58,751 nt of DNA from Actinomycetes bacterium (GCA_023387755.1 JAEWHO010000103.1:1-58751); one strand, 5' to 3'; shown: positions 1 to 7,925, counted from the stretch's first letter. The notes: generated by a model not told the origin, from the sequence alone. Program-made: numbers and translations.

Positions 1-22
1 CCAGCCCGGTTGTGTGGTATTC

Positions 23-33
23 GGGGGGGGGGG
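23..33. repeat. 11-base poly-G tract
   Basis: An uninterrupted run of eleven G lies about 40 bases beyond the stop of kbl. What lies to the left is outside the window, so it is unclear whether the tract sits in a gene or an intergenic spacer. Runs this long are prone to slippage and to sequencing error. Confidence 0.6.
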
Positions 34-71
34 TGCCAGGGCCACCGCCCCCCGCCTACGCATATAGCTGG

Positions 72-1283
72 TTAGGCCTGTTCCACCTGCTCCCGCGCGG
101 CCACGAAGGCGTCCACGCAGGCGCGGATATCGTCTTCGCTGTGCCCGGCCGAGAGCTGCACCCGAATGCGGGCGAGTCCGCGCGGGACTACCGGGAAGGA
201 GAAGGCGATAACGTAGACGCCGCGTTCCAGCATGGCATCGGCGATGCGGGTGGCTTTAACGGCACCGTCGTCGCCGGGGAACATAACCGCGATAATCGGA
301 TGCTCACCGGGGAGGAGGTCAAATCCTGCCTCCTCCATAAGCCCGCGGAAGAGGGCGGCGTTCGTACGCAGGCGGGCGCGCGCGTCGTTAGCCTCGGCTG
401 CCAAGGCGAGGGCCTGCCGGGAGCCGGCCACTACGGCGGGGGCGACGGCATTGGAGAACAGATACGGGCGGGCGCGCTGGCGCAACAGGTCAACGACTTC
501 CTGCGGCCCACATACGAACCCGCCCGAGGCGCCCCCGAGGGCTTTGCCGAGGGTAGAGGTAATAATGTCGATTCGGTCCATGACGCCGTGCAGTTCCGGC
601 GTGCCGCGCCCGCCGTCGCCGATGAAACCGGTGGCGTGGGAGTCATCGACGATCACGATGGCTCCGTATTCGTCGGCGAGGTCGCAGATTTCGGGCAGCG
701 GTGCAATTGCGCCGTCCATGGAGAACACGCCGTCGGTGACGATCCCGATGCGACGTGCCCCGCTGGCCTGGGCTTTGTCCAGACACGCCCGCAGTTCATC
801 CATGTCGGCATTCGCGTACCGTAGGCGTTGGGCTTTGCTTAGGCGGATCCCGTCGATGAGGGAGGCGTGGTTGAGGGCGTCGGAGATAATGGCGTCCTCG
901 GCGGTGAAGAACACTTCAAAGAGACCGCCGTTCGCATCAAAACAGGAGGAGAAGAGGATCGCGTCGTCCTTGCCGAGGAATTCTGCGATCTCCTGTTCGA
1001 GCTGGCGGTGCGGGGTTTGGGTGCCGCAAATGAACCGCACCGACGCCATCCCGAACCCCCATTCGCTGAGGGCCTCGCGGGCGGCTTCGGTGATACTTGG
1101 ATCGTCGGCCAAACCGAGGTAGTTATTGGCGCAAAAGTTCAACGACTGCCCCGCCGGAGTGGCAATATGGGCGCGCTGAGCGGTGGTGAGTTCACGTTCG
1201 CGTTTGTAGAGCCCGGCGGCGTCAATGTCGCTCAGTTCAGCGGCAATCGACGCGCGGAATTCTTCACTTGCAGGGCGGCTCAT
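72..1283 (-). CDS. kbl: glycine C-acetyltransferase (2-amino-3-ketobutyrate CoA ligase)
   Basis: Catalyses the second step of threonine breakdown: 2-amino-3-oxobutyrate plus CoA gives glycine plus acetyl-CoA, using pyridoxal phosphate in the cytoplasm. The 403-residue protein has the usual length and fold-type I motifs: an N-terminal NNYLGLADDP stretch (about residues 53-62), DDSHATGF (213-220) and the PLP-binding lysine K247 in STLGKALGG. The ATG is preceded by AAGGAGA at good spacing, which supports this start. It lies 93 bases downstream of tdh on the same strand, so the pair probably forms one operon supplying glycine and acetyl-CoA from threonine. Identification is by motif and by the tdh partner; related alpha-oxoamine synthases (BioF, ALA synthase) are less likely in this context. 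Confidence 0.96.
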   Translation of the reverse strand: MSRPASEEFRASIAAELSDIDAAGLYKRERELTTAQRAHIATPAGQSLNFCANNYLGLADDPSITEAAREALSEWGFGMASVRFICGTQTPHRQLEQEIAEFLGKDDAILFSSCFDANGGLFEVFFTAEDAIISDALNHASLIDGIRLSKAQRLRYANADMDELRACLDKAQASGARRIGIVTDGVFSMDGAIAPLPEICDLADEYGAIVIVDDSHATGFIGDGGRGTPELHGVMDRIDIITSTLGKALGGASGGFVCGPQEVVDLLRQRARPYLFSNAVAPAVVAGSRQALALAAEANDARARLRTNAALFRGLMEEAGFDLLPGEHPIIAVMFPGDDGAVKATRIADAMLERGVYVIAFSFPVVPRGLARIRVQLSAGHSEDDIRACVDAFVAAREQVEQA

Positions 1284-1376
1284 ATATCTCCTTATATTGT
1301 GTGAGCGGCGTTCATTTCGCCGCCGATATTTCGCCAGTGCCGCGATACCCTTACCGTGGGTACCGCGCTGCGTTTC

Positions 1377-2432
1377 TTACGACCAGTCCATAATTACTTT
1401 GCCGCAGGTGCCGGATCGGGCCGCATCGAAGGCCTGTTCCCAATCCTCGGCGGCAAAACGGTGAGTGATGACGCCCCGGATCGCCTCCCGGAACTGTTCG
1501 GAGGATTCCAGAGTGAAGGTCATGTGGTACCAGGTGTCGAACATTTCCCGGCCGTACACACCCTTGATCGTGAACATGTGGGTGATGAGTTTGCCCCAAT
1601 CCACCGGGAATGGGTCTTTGGGCAGCCCGAGCATCGCAATATGCGCGCCGTGAGTGCAGTTGTCGAGGATATCGCGCATGGCGGAGGGCTGGCCGCTCAT
1701 TTCCATAGCGACGTCGAACCCTTCGGCCATCTTCAGTTCCCGCTGCACATCCCGCAGATCGGTTTCGGCCACATTCACTGCCACGGTGGCTCCGGCTTTG
1801 CGGGCCAGTTCCAGCCGGTATTCGGATACATCGGTGACGACGACGTTGCGCGCCCCTGCGTGGCGCGCGATCGCGGCCGCCATCACGCCAATCGGCCCAG
1901 CGCCGGTAATCAGCACATCTTCGCCCACCATTGGGGCCTGTAGGGCGGTGTGGAAGGCGTTCCCGAGGGGGTCAAAGATGGCTCCGAGGTCGGGGTCGAT
2001 CAGGTCGGGTTGTGCCCAAACGTTGGCGGCGGGGACGACCACATAGTCAGCAAATGCGCCGTCGCGATTCACCCCAATCCCTGCCGAGCGGATACACATA
2101 TGGCGGCGGCCCGCCCGGCAGTTACGGCATCGTCCGCACACGACGTGCCCCTCAACGGAGACGCGCATACCTTCACGCAGATCGTATTTTTCGTCGCCGG
2201 TGCTCACCCCCGGGCCGATCTCCACGATCTCGCCATAGAATTCGTGCCCGATCGTCAGCGGTGGACGCAGAGTGGAGGCGGCCCAGTCATCCCATGCATG
2301 GATATGCAGATCAGTTCCGCACAGGCCCGCGCGCAGCACGCGGATTTTCACCTCGCCAAATCCGGTGGCGGGTTCGGGAATGTCATCTAGAACCAGGCCA
2401 GCAGCTGCTTCCGGTTTTCGCAGTGCGCGCAT
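1377..2432 (-). CDS. tdh: L-threonine 3-dehydrogenase
   Basis: Oxidises L-threonine to 2-amino-3-oxobutyrate with NAD+, feeding the downstream kbl product. The protein is a zinc-dependent medium-chain dehydrogenase: a GLCGTDLHIH zinc-site segment near residue 40, GHEFYGEI, four structural-zinc cysteines in the CGRCRNCRAGRRHMC region, the nucleotide-binding GAGPIGVMAA segment and a C-terminal GKVIMDW end typical of Tdh. Two in-frame ATGs occur 12 bases apart. The second (2432) has AGGAG just upstream and gives the usual 351-residue length and N terminus, so it is chosen over 2444. Tdh-Kbl together convert threonine to glycine and acetyl-CoA. The adjacent LuxR-like gene is on the same strand upstream, but nothing shows it controls tdh. 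Confidence 0.96.
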   Translation of the reverse strand: MRALRKPEAAAGLVLDDIPEPATGFGEVKIRVLRAGLCGTDLHIHAWDDWAASTLRPPLTIGHEFYGEIVEIGPGVSTGDEKYDLREGMRVSVEGHVVCGRCRNCRAGRRHMCIRSAGIGVNRDGAFADYVVVPAANVWAQPDLIDPDLGAIFDPLGNAFHTALQAPMVGEDVLITGAGPIGVMAAAIARHAGARNVVVTDVSEYRLELARKAGATVAVNVAETDLRDVQRELKMAEGFDVAMEMSGQPSAMRDILDNCTHGAHIAMLGLPKDPFPVDWGKLITHMFTIKGVYGREMFDTWYHMTFTLESSEQFREAIRGVITHRFAAEDWEQAFDAARSGTCGKVIMDWS

Positions 2433-2517
2433 TGCTCTCCTCATTGAATCGCTACGCCCCTGGCATAGCTGCGGCTATCAACCTCTCTATTGTGCCACCG
2501 CTCACCAAGGTGCGGGA

Positions 2518-3459
2518 TTAAATCCACCCGCGCCGCATGGCCTCCACGGCCATCTGGAACCGGGAAACGGCGCCGGTGCGGTCATAGAGTTTCGTGAGCA
2601 GACGCCGCACGGTACGCACGGAGATACCGAGCTGGTGGGCGAGGGTTTCGTCCTTGGCACCGTTGGCCAGACCCCGTAGAATCTCCAGTTCCTGATGTGG
2701 TAACGGAGTGTGCAGTGCGGCGTCGCTGACTGGTTCGGATTGTTCCCACAGGCTCTCAAAGAGAGAGTTCAGTGCCGTGACGACGCCAGGGACCCGAAGA
2801 ACGACGGCGCCGGCCGCTGGGTCAACTGCGTTAGCAGCGACGACAGCGACCGACTTGTCCACGATCACCATGCGCACAGGAAGGAACGGCAAGGTCCGCA
2901 GTTCAGCACCGATGCCAGCGAACCAGTCAAGGTATTCCATGGACTGAGCGTCTTGGCGGACGAAGTCAGTGTAGATGGACCGGACGCGCACGCCGCGTTC
3001 AATTAATGCTTCATCGCCGCGTTTTGCCCCCTCAAGCATCTGTGTACTGAGGGCGTTCGTGACTAGTGATGCCGTTTCATGCTTCGCCGAAGCGATGAGC
3101 TCATTAATGCGCATTGAAACCTGCGCACCGGCCGAAAGTAACTCGGCGGATTGCAGGTCGCGCTGGAGTCGGTAGGTTAGGTATTCATCTGTGAACCGAG
3201 AAACCTCATCCTGCACTCGAGTGTGGTTGCGGCGTTGTTCAGCTAGATTCTCTTCTCGCTTCCGCACCAGGGCAGCAATGGAAACTGTCGGGCTGACAGC
3301 GCGCCAGCCACACGCAGTATTGGCCGCGGGGACGACCATACCAAGATCTCGTAAACATGCCATGACCGCGGGGTCCAATGGGTCCGGCAAGGGGTCGTCC
3401 ATGAGTAAAGCGCGGTAGATTGTCCATTGCTCGGACGTTACCCCTAGTGATTCCAGCAT
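2518..3459 (-). CDS. LuxR-type regulator with TrmB-like sensory region
   Basis: A 313-residue transcription regulator. The last 65 residues form a GerE/LuxR-type helix-turn-helix (around HQELEILRGLANGAKDETLAHQLGISV). The first 60 residues resemble a degenerate winged helix, followed by a likely coiled coil (about 65-105) and a region like the effector part of TrmB-LuxR proteins. There is no response-regulator receiver and no acyl-homoserine-lactone pocket that I recognise, so the signal is unknown. The ATG is preceded by AAGGAGGAGG. It is divergent from a gene for a secreted 17-residue peptide, with a 26-bp near-palindrome between them, and similar palindromes lie before a secreted protease gene and a CAMP factor gene. 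I infer that it binds these sites and may respond to the peptide. The HTH call is firm; the effector and regulon are inference. Confidence 0.85.
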   Translation of the reverse strand: MLESLGVTSEQWTIYRALLMDDPLPDPLDPAVMACLRDLGMVVPAANTACGWRAVSPTVSIAALVRKREENLAEQRRNHTRVQDEVSRFTDEYLTYRLQRDLQSAELLSAGAQVSMRINELIASAKHETASLVTNALSTQMLEGAKRGDEALIERGVRVRSIYTDFVRQDAQSMEYLDWFAGIGAELRTLPFLPVRMVIVDKSVAVVAANAVDPAAGAVVLRVPGVVTALNSLFESLWEQSEPVSDAALHTPLPHQELEILRGLANGAKDETLAHQLGISVRTVRRLLTKLYDRTGAVSRFQMAVEAMRRGWI

Positions 3460-3500
3460 GAAATCAGCGCCTCCTCCTTACGAGCCTGGTCGTAGTGTGG

Positions 3501-3526
3501 TCATTTGCTGCCATGGCAGTAAATGA
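3501..3526. promoter_or_regulatory. 26-bp near-palindromic operator, copy A (regulator / peptide gene)
   Basis: A near-perfect dyad centred at 3513.5, with inner core CTGCCATGGCAG and outer arms TCATTT / AAATGA; one symmetric position breaks the palindrome. It sits 42 bases from the regulator start and 79 bases before the peptide-gene start, so it could control both divergent genes. It matches copy B (4179-4204) at 19 of 26 positions and copy C (13244-13269) at 16 of 26, counted by eye. The size and symmetry suit a dimeric LuxR-type DNA-binding domain. Confidence 0.75.
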
Positions 3527-3604
3527 CTGGCGGCAGCCCTTTGTGATTAACTAATTGTGCACCACAATGTCAAGTACAACGTTACCGAAGCCGAGGAGAA
3601 TGTC

Positions 3605-3739
3605 ATGTCGACCGTACGTCGCATTGTTGCCGCCATTTCCATCAGCGCGTTCGCCGGTGCTCTCATGATCGCCCCGGCTTCCGCTGTCACAGAGAACGAC
3701 ACCCAGTGCGTTGACTGCTGGAATTTCACTGTGAAGTAA
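3605..3739 (+). CDS. small secreted CxxC peptide, candidate signal peptide pheromone
   Basis: A 44-codon gene. The chosen ATG at 3605 follows GAGGAGAA, whereas the in-frame GTG at 3557 has no ribosome site. Residues 1-27 look like a Sec signal peptide: charged MSTVRR, a hydrophobic stretch, then APASA with predicted cleavage after Ala27. The mature product would be VTENDTQCVDCWNFTVK, 17 residues with cysteines at 35 and 38 and a Trp-Asn-Phe segment. I do not recognise the family. Its divergence from a LuxR/TrmB-like regulator, the shared palindrome, and a following secreted subtilisin-like protease suggest an exported signal or protease substrate. That role is inference; other possibilities are a bacteriocin-like or surface peptide. 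A strong terminator follows about 110 bases downstream. Confidence 0.75.
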   Translation: MSTVRRIVAAISISAFAGALMIAPASAVTENDTQCVDCWNFTVK

Positions 3740-3848
3740 CTAGCGCGGAGTACTGCGATCGCGTTGAGGTGGCCTGAACTCGCTGAGGGGTAGAGTTTGG
3801 GATAGGTCCTGGATTTGCCTTAATGTGTTCCTCTCCGATCCGCGTGGG

Positions 3849-3888
3849 GTTGGCTCCCTGGTTCTTAAACCAGGGGGCCAACTTTTTT
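3849..3888 (+). terminator. rho-independent terminator after the secreted-peptide gene
   Basis: The stem arms GTTGGC-CCCTGGT and ACCAGGG-GCCAAC enclose a short TTCTTAA-type loop and are followed by six T. It ends the transcript of the small peptide gene and separates it from the protease gene, so the protease needs its own promoter. Confidence 0.93.
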
Positions 3889-3950
3889 ATCTCCCGGTTT
3901 GGTGACGGTCTTCATCTGCGCGCATACACGCTTCTGTCGCCTATGGAGGA

Positions 3951-4067
3951 GTGGAGAGGTTGATCCCTGAAATTGAGTTAGCTAGTGCCGCCGGCTGCCG
4001 AGTCGGCGAGCGCATGTGGGCAATGGACACGATTGCATGGGAGAAACTTTCTGCCAAAAATGTGTAA
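3951..4067 (+). CDS. possible 38-codon small ORF, uncertain
   Basis: A frame starting at GTG 3951 (alternative TTG at 3960, which has GGAGGAG upstream) would encode 38 residues containing AGCRVGERMWAMDTIAWEK. It has one cysteine, no signal peptide and no recognised family. The only support is the GGAGGAG run and its place between two genes of the candidate regulon. It may be chance. Confidence 0.2.
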   Translation: MERLIPEIELASAAGCRVGERMWAMDTIAWEKLSAKNV

Positions 4068-4178
4068 GCGACCGCAGTGTATGAACCAGTCAATATCGCG
4101 GAAGGATCTGGTGTGTAAGGGCGCACGCGTTGTATTCTGCGAATTAATCGTCGTCGCCAATGCGGTATCCATTTTCGG

Positions 4179-4204
4179 TCACTTGTTGTCATGGCACTTT
4201 CTGA
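4179..4204. promoter_or_regulatory. palindromic operator, copy B (protease gene)
   Basis: A dyad centred at 4191.5 with core TTGTCATGGCAC and outer TCA / TGA, matching copy A at 19 of 26 positions including both outer triplets. It lies 82 bases before the protease start codon, a plausible activator position upstream of the promoter. It is less symmetrical than copy A. Its value as an operator rests on the match to copies A and C. Confidence 0.7.
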
Positions 4205-4235
4205 CTCTTCCCACTAAGCGGGAGGGGTGTCACTA

Positions 4236-4269
4236 TGGGAATCCAACAACGCCAGTTGTTATTTTCCCA
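4236..4269 (+). promoter_or_regulatory. nested inverted repeat in the protease leader
   Basis: Two nested perfect arms: outer TGGGAA / TTCCCA and inner AACAAC / GTTGTT around a GCCA loop. The element ends about nine bases before the GAGGAG ribosome site of the protease gene. It could be an mRNA hairpin affecting translation or stability, or a second protein-binding site. No T run follows, so it is not a classical terminator. Confidence 0.55.
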
Positions 4270-4285
4270 TTAGTGAGGAGACACC

Positions 4286-5800
4286 ATGCGGAAGTCATTA
4301 GCCGCCTTCAGTGCGGCGGCCGCAGTTGCCGCCCTATGTGTTACACCCGGAGCCATGGGGGCTTCGGTGCCCGCCAGCAATAAGAGCGCCACGATCAATG
4401 CCGAGGGCCTCGAAAAGACCGACAATAATCGATTCATCGTCGGTTATGAAGAACTAGCTACTACCGCCTCTGCAGATGCTAAGTCGGACCGTGCTGACAT
4501 TGCCTCTAAGCACGGCGTAGAGATCAAGGCTGAACGCCAGATGTCCACCGGCAGCGCTGTCATTCAGCTCGACGAAGGTCTAGATAAAGCAGAAGCCGAA
4601 GCTTTCCTGAAGGATCTCGCATCCCAGCCGGGCGTTGCTTATGTGGAGCCCGATCTGAAGATGTACCCCACCTGGACGCCCTCTGATGAGCACTTCCAGA
4701 AGCAGTGGCATTACCAGGACAGCGCAGCAGGCATTAGCGCACCTAAGGCCTGGGACACCACCAAGGGTAAGGGGGCTACCGTTGCAGTGCTCGATACCGG
4801 TATTACTCCGCACCCTGATCTAAACGCAAATGTCGTCGGCGGTTATGACTTCATTTCTGACGGCAAGGCGGCCGGTGATGGTAATGGCCGCGATGACGAC
4901 GCCCTGGACAACGGCGACTGGATTGAGGCCGGAGCTTGCGGCAATAGGACCTTCCAGAAGTCGTCCTGGCACGGTACTCACGTAGCCGGCACCATTGCTG
5001 CCTCTGCCAATGACGGCGGCGTTGTCGGCGTCGCTCCCGAAGCTCAGATTGTTCCCGTCCGCGTGCTGGGTAAGTGTGGTGGCTACACCTCTGACATTAC
5101 CGACGCGATCGTGTGGGCCTCCGGAGGCGATATCAACGGTGTGCCGAAGAACGAGCATAAAGCTGACATCATCAACATGTCCCTTGGTGGCCGCTCGAAT
5201 ACGTGCCCCGCTTCCTACCAGCGCGCAATCGATACCGCTGTCAGCAATGGCACCACGGTGGTCGTTGCGGCTGGTAACGAAGGCATGAATGCGGCGAACG
5301 CCACCCCCGCCAATTGCAATAATGTCGTAACGGTTGGTGCTACCGACAAGGACGGCAACCAGTCGTACTTCTCCAACTTCGGGCGTGCGGTTGACGTTTC
5401 TGCCCCCGGTGGTGACACCCGCACCGATGGTGGCGGCATTCTGTCCACCGTTAACACCGGCGAAACCACACCTGGACAAGCCGGATACGCCTACTACCAG
5501 GGCACCTCGATGGCTACTCCCCACGTAGCCGGTATTGCTGCTCTTGTGAAGTCAGCTAACCCGAAGCTGTCCGCGCAGGAAGTTGCGGACGTTTTGACCA
5601 AGAGCGTCAAGAAGATGCCGGGTCGCTGCTGGGGCGGCGCCTGTGGCTCTGGCCTGATCGATGCGAGCATTGCGGTCAGCAATGCCGGCGGCGGTAACGG
5701 CGGCGGCGATGACAACGGCGGCGGCGATGACAACGGCGGCGGCAACGACAACGGCGGCGGCAACTGGTGGGACTGGGACTGGTGGTCCTGGTGGGGCTAA
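4286..5800 (+). CDS. secreted subtilisin-like serine protease (S8 family) with Gly/Asp-Trp tail
   Basis: A 504-residue exported S8 peptidase. The ATG follows GAGGAGACACC. Order of parts: signal peptide (about 1-25); inhibitor I9-type propeptide (about 45-125, ending in GVAYVEPDLKM); catalytic domain with Asp170 in AVLDTGI, His229 in WHGTHVAGT and Ser408 in GTSMATPHVAG; then a 40-residue tail (465-504) of GGGDDN-type repeats ending in NWWDWDWWSWWG. The catalytic triad is intact, so it should be active after export and removal of the propeptide. The tryptophan-rich end is unusual and could serve for surface attachment or secretion. A palindrome shared with the peptide gene and CAMP factor gene lies upstream. 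I infer common control, and the protease could process the neighbouring peptide or host proteins; neither is shown. Confidence 0.93.
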   Translation: MRKSLAAFSAAAAVAALCVTPGAMGASVPASNKSATINAEGLEKTDNNRFIVGYEELATTASADAKSDRADIASKHGVEIKAERQMSTGSAVIQLDEGLDKAEAEAFLKDLASQPGVAYVEPDLKMYPTWTPSDEHFQKQWHYQDSAAGISAPKAWDTTKGKGATVAVLDTGITPHPDLNANVVGGYDFISDGKAAGDGNGRDDDALDNGDWIEAGACGNRTFQKSSWHGTHVAGTIAASANDGGVVGVAPEAQIVPVRVLGKCGGYTSDITDAIVWASGGDINGVPKNEHKADIINMSLGGRSNTCPASYQRAIDTAVSNGTTVVVAAGNEGMNAANATPANCNNVVTVGATDKDGNQSYFSNFGRAVDVSAPGGDTRTDGGGILSTVNTGETTPGQAGYAYYQGTSMATPHVAGIAALVKSANPKLSAQEVADVLTKSVKKMPGRCWGGACGSGLIDASIAVSNAGGGNGGGDDNGGGDDNGGGNDNGGGNWWDWDWWSWWG

Positions 5801-5829
5801 GTCTCCGCTAGTAGCTTCCTGAAAAATCA

Positions 5830-5858
5830 TGGGGCCCGGGATACTATCCCGGGCCCCA
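5830..5858. terminator. terminator between convergent genes
   Basis: A 12-bp GC-rich stem (GGGGCCCGGGAT / ATCCCGGGCCCC) has a three-base loop. On the minus strand it is followed by GATTTTTC, so it mainly ends the 5902-7755 gene, but it can also stop transcripts from the protease gene. Confidence 0.85.
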
Positions 5859-5901
5859 CTGCTATGCGTCGTCGTCGGATCGTTAAGTGAAGCGGGGAGA
5901 G

Positions 5902-7755
5902 CTACAGCTTCGACAGATCCACCGAGAGAGTGCCGTCTGAATTCAGTGTGACGGGAAAACGCTGTTCGCGCACATACCCGCTCGTATCATCCGGTTCCCA
6001 GGTATCCTCTTCGGAGAAACGCCACTTGTAGTCGATCTTCATATCGCCGCCGCTGAACTCGACGAAGGCGTGCGGCAACGTGCCAGGAGTATCCGCCGGT
6101 TCGGTAACGAACGTGTAGCTCGGCTCAGATTTCCATGTACGGGTGATACCGGTGACCGCATAGGATGGCTCATACATCTCAAAACCGCTGGAGCAACCTG
6201 CTGGCTTAAAGGTGTTTGCAGTCATACACTGGCTCACCTTCGCTTTCACCTGGTCAATGGCAGCCGAGCCGGCGGCGTCCGACCACTGCGGCGTAAAAGC
6301 GAGTTCCGGCAGCGTCTCCAGATCGGCGCCGTTGTAATTCCCGGGAGTTGCCGTCAGGCTCTGGTCTCCACCAAAATCGACGTACTCCATAGATGCTGGC
6401 GCCGCGAAAGTGTAGGTGCCGGGCAAGACGTAGAGTAGACGATCCGCGCTGGCGGCGTCGTTCTTGGAATCTTTCTTTCCTTCACCCGACGGTTTGGCCG
6501 GGTCAACACTCGCAAATGCGGACGTATCCACCTCGACGCCGTTCACGGTCGTGGTCTTCCCGACGGCGGGCCCTAGCCTAATCGCCTGGGCGGGGCCATC
6601 ATCGACCCGCCAACGGTTGAACAAAAGCGCCTGGCTGCCGGCCTTGCGCAGGGTAAAGGTGACGGTATCAGACTTTCCGCTTACCGTAATGGCCGCATCC
6701 ACGGTGGCGGTATCGCCGGTGATGTTCGTATTCGTGATCCTGCAGGCAGAGGGGCGGTCACTTGCGGCCGCATACACCTCATCGCTCATCAAGATTCGCT
6801 GCGCATCAATCACATTGGGGTAGTAGATCTCATTCGCCTCGCTGGCTTTGCCGTCAACAAGCGCGCGGCAATACTTCTCCACCACGCGGCTGGGAGAGTA
6901 GGTGGTGTTCGCGAGGTGGGAATGGACCATAACCCCGGCAATCGTGCCCCCAATTAGGATAACAACGCCGGCCGTAGCCCCAATGATTCCCAGCCGACGG
7001 CGCAGCGACTTCGGCTCGTCGTCAACCGGTTCCGATTCGCTTGTAGGCATTCCGAAACCGCTCCCGTAAACGGGCTGCTCGTACTGCGGCTGGCCGTAGG
7101 CGGCACCATTGGTGCTGGCGGGCGAATAGCTGCCGGGCTGCTGAGGCTCCCACGACTGCGGCGTAATCGTCGGGACGACCGTAGTGGGATGGACCTCGGC
7201 AGCCGTGGGATCGAGCTGAAGGGTCGGCTCAGTTACACCTTCCGATACTGGCTCGGTTGCCGATTCTGAGAAATCCAATTCCTCGGTTAGTGCACTCGTT
7301 GACGGCTCCGGTAGCTCCTCCGCTGGCGTGGGGTTCTCCGGTAGGTCCTCCCCAAGTGCTACTGCGGCAGGGATCTGCTCTGTGTACGAGGCCGCCTCCG
7401 GCTCGGCCGCAACCGCCGGTTCATGGTCAACGACAGCTTGCGGCTCCGCAGCGGGGATTTCCTGCGTGTGCGCAGTCGGCTCGGCCGGTACCGGTTCAGC
7501 AGGTGCCTGTGTCTCGCCAACCGGTGCCGGCTCGTACTGTTCCGTCAGCTGGGGTTCAAGCTGATACTCCTCCGCCGGTTGGGGTTCAGGCTGATACTCC
7601 TCCGCCGACTGCGGCTGAGGTTGTGGCGATGCCGTCTGATACTGCGGCCACAGGGGTTGCTCGGAAGCAGACTCTGCACCGGTCGAGGGGTCCGCATTTT
7701 CGGACTGGCCCTTTTTCCGTTGAGGGGAATAATCCGGATAAAGATTCATAGACAT
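5902..7755 (-). CDS. large membrane-anchored protein of unknown function with Pro/Glu/Gln-rich N terminus
   Basis: A 617-residue protein that I do not recognise. The ATG at 7755 (MSMNLYPDYS) follows CTGGAG at proper spacing and is preferred over upstream in-frame starts. The first 250 residues are low-complexity, rich in Pro, Glu, Gln and Ala with QPEPQPAEEYQ-like repeats, and presumably lie in the cytoplasm. One transmembrane segment follows at about residues 257-279. The extracellular part (280-617) begins like a small mixed alpha/beta domain (YSPSRVVEKYCRALVDGKASEANEIY), recalling the DUF4878-type or NTF2-like folds of Gram-positive surface proteins, and has a second region with two cysteines (CMTANTFKPAGC). 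It has no LPXTG signal. It is convergent with the protease gene and ends at a shared terminator. A surface or cell-envelope role is inferred from topology only. Confidence 0.75.
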   Translation of the reverse strand: MSMNLYPDYSPQRKKGQSENADPSTGAESASEQPLWPQYQTASPQPQPQSAEEYQPEPQPAEEYQLEPQLTEQYEPAPVGETQAPAEPVPAEPTAHTQEIPAAEPQAVVDHEPAVAAEPEAASYTEQIPAAVALGEDLPENPTPAEELPEPSTSALTEELDFSESATEPVSEGVTEPTLQLDPTAAEVHPTTVVPTITPQSWEPQQPGSYSPASTNGAAYGQPQYEQPVYGSGFGMPTSESEPVDDEPKSLRRRLGIIGATAGVVILIGGTIAGVMVHSHLANTTYSPSRVVEKYCRALVDGKASEANEIYYPNVIDAQRILMSDEVYAAASDRPSACRITNTNITGDTATVDAAITVSGKSDTVTFTLRKAGSQALLFNRWRVDDGPAQAIRLGPAVGKTTTVNGVEVDTSAFASVDPAKPSGEGKKDSKNDAASADRLLYVLPGTYTFAAPASMEYVDFGGDQSLTATPGNYNGADLETLPELAFTPQWSDAAGSAAIDQVKAKVSQCMTANTFKPAGCSSGFEMYEPSYAVTGITRTWKSEPSYTFVTEPADTPGTLPHAFVEFSGGDMKIDYKWRFSEEDTWEPDDTSGYVREQRFPVTLNSDGTLSVDLSKL

Positions 7756-7925
7756 GATTGACTCCAGTGTGATCGTGTCACCTGCTTTCATCATACGGGC
7801 GGCTACCGAGCATTAACAGAAAAATCTGCCACCCGCCACTGTGAGCAATACTGACCAGAATCCCTATTCCAACGACGGCGCGAATCTCTCCGCCACGGCT
7901 TTCAGTTGGCGTTAAATTTGCCATT

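Larger units (their letters stand above)
3740..4178. other. intergenic region between the peptide gene and the protease gene
   Basis: About 440 bases with no convincing protein gene. It holds an untranslated tail after the peptide gene, a clear terminator (3849-3888) and a weak 38-codon candidate frame (3951-4067). Base composition is somewhat less GC-rich than in the neighbouring genes. Longer open frames here on both strands lack ribosome sites and protein-like composition. Confidence 0.6.

Noticed and set aside
231..246. CAGCATGGCATCG inside kbl resembling the operator core
   Set aside because: Only the centre matches, with no dyad arms, and it is within a conserved gene.
12..824. Open frame antisense to kbl
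   Set aside because: Composition and lack of a ribosome site mark it as a shadow; kbl is complete on the other strand.
2272..2679. Small plus-strand gene between tdh and the regulator
   Set aside because: It overlaps both flanking genes antisense and lacks a start with a ribosome site.
3357..3368. CATGCCATGACC inside the LuxR-like gene resembling the operator core
   Set aside because: No symmetrical arms and it lies inside coding sequence; probably chance.
3985..4383. 132-codon plus-strand frame overlapping the protease start
   Set aside because: It runs through operator B, the leader hairpin and the start of the protease in another frame, and its product has no protein-like features.
4820..5524. 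Antisense open frame within the protease gene
   Set aside because: Gly/Val/Arg-rich shadow frame of a GC-rich gene with intact catalytic motifs on the plus strand.
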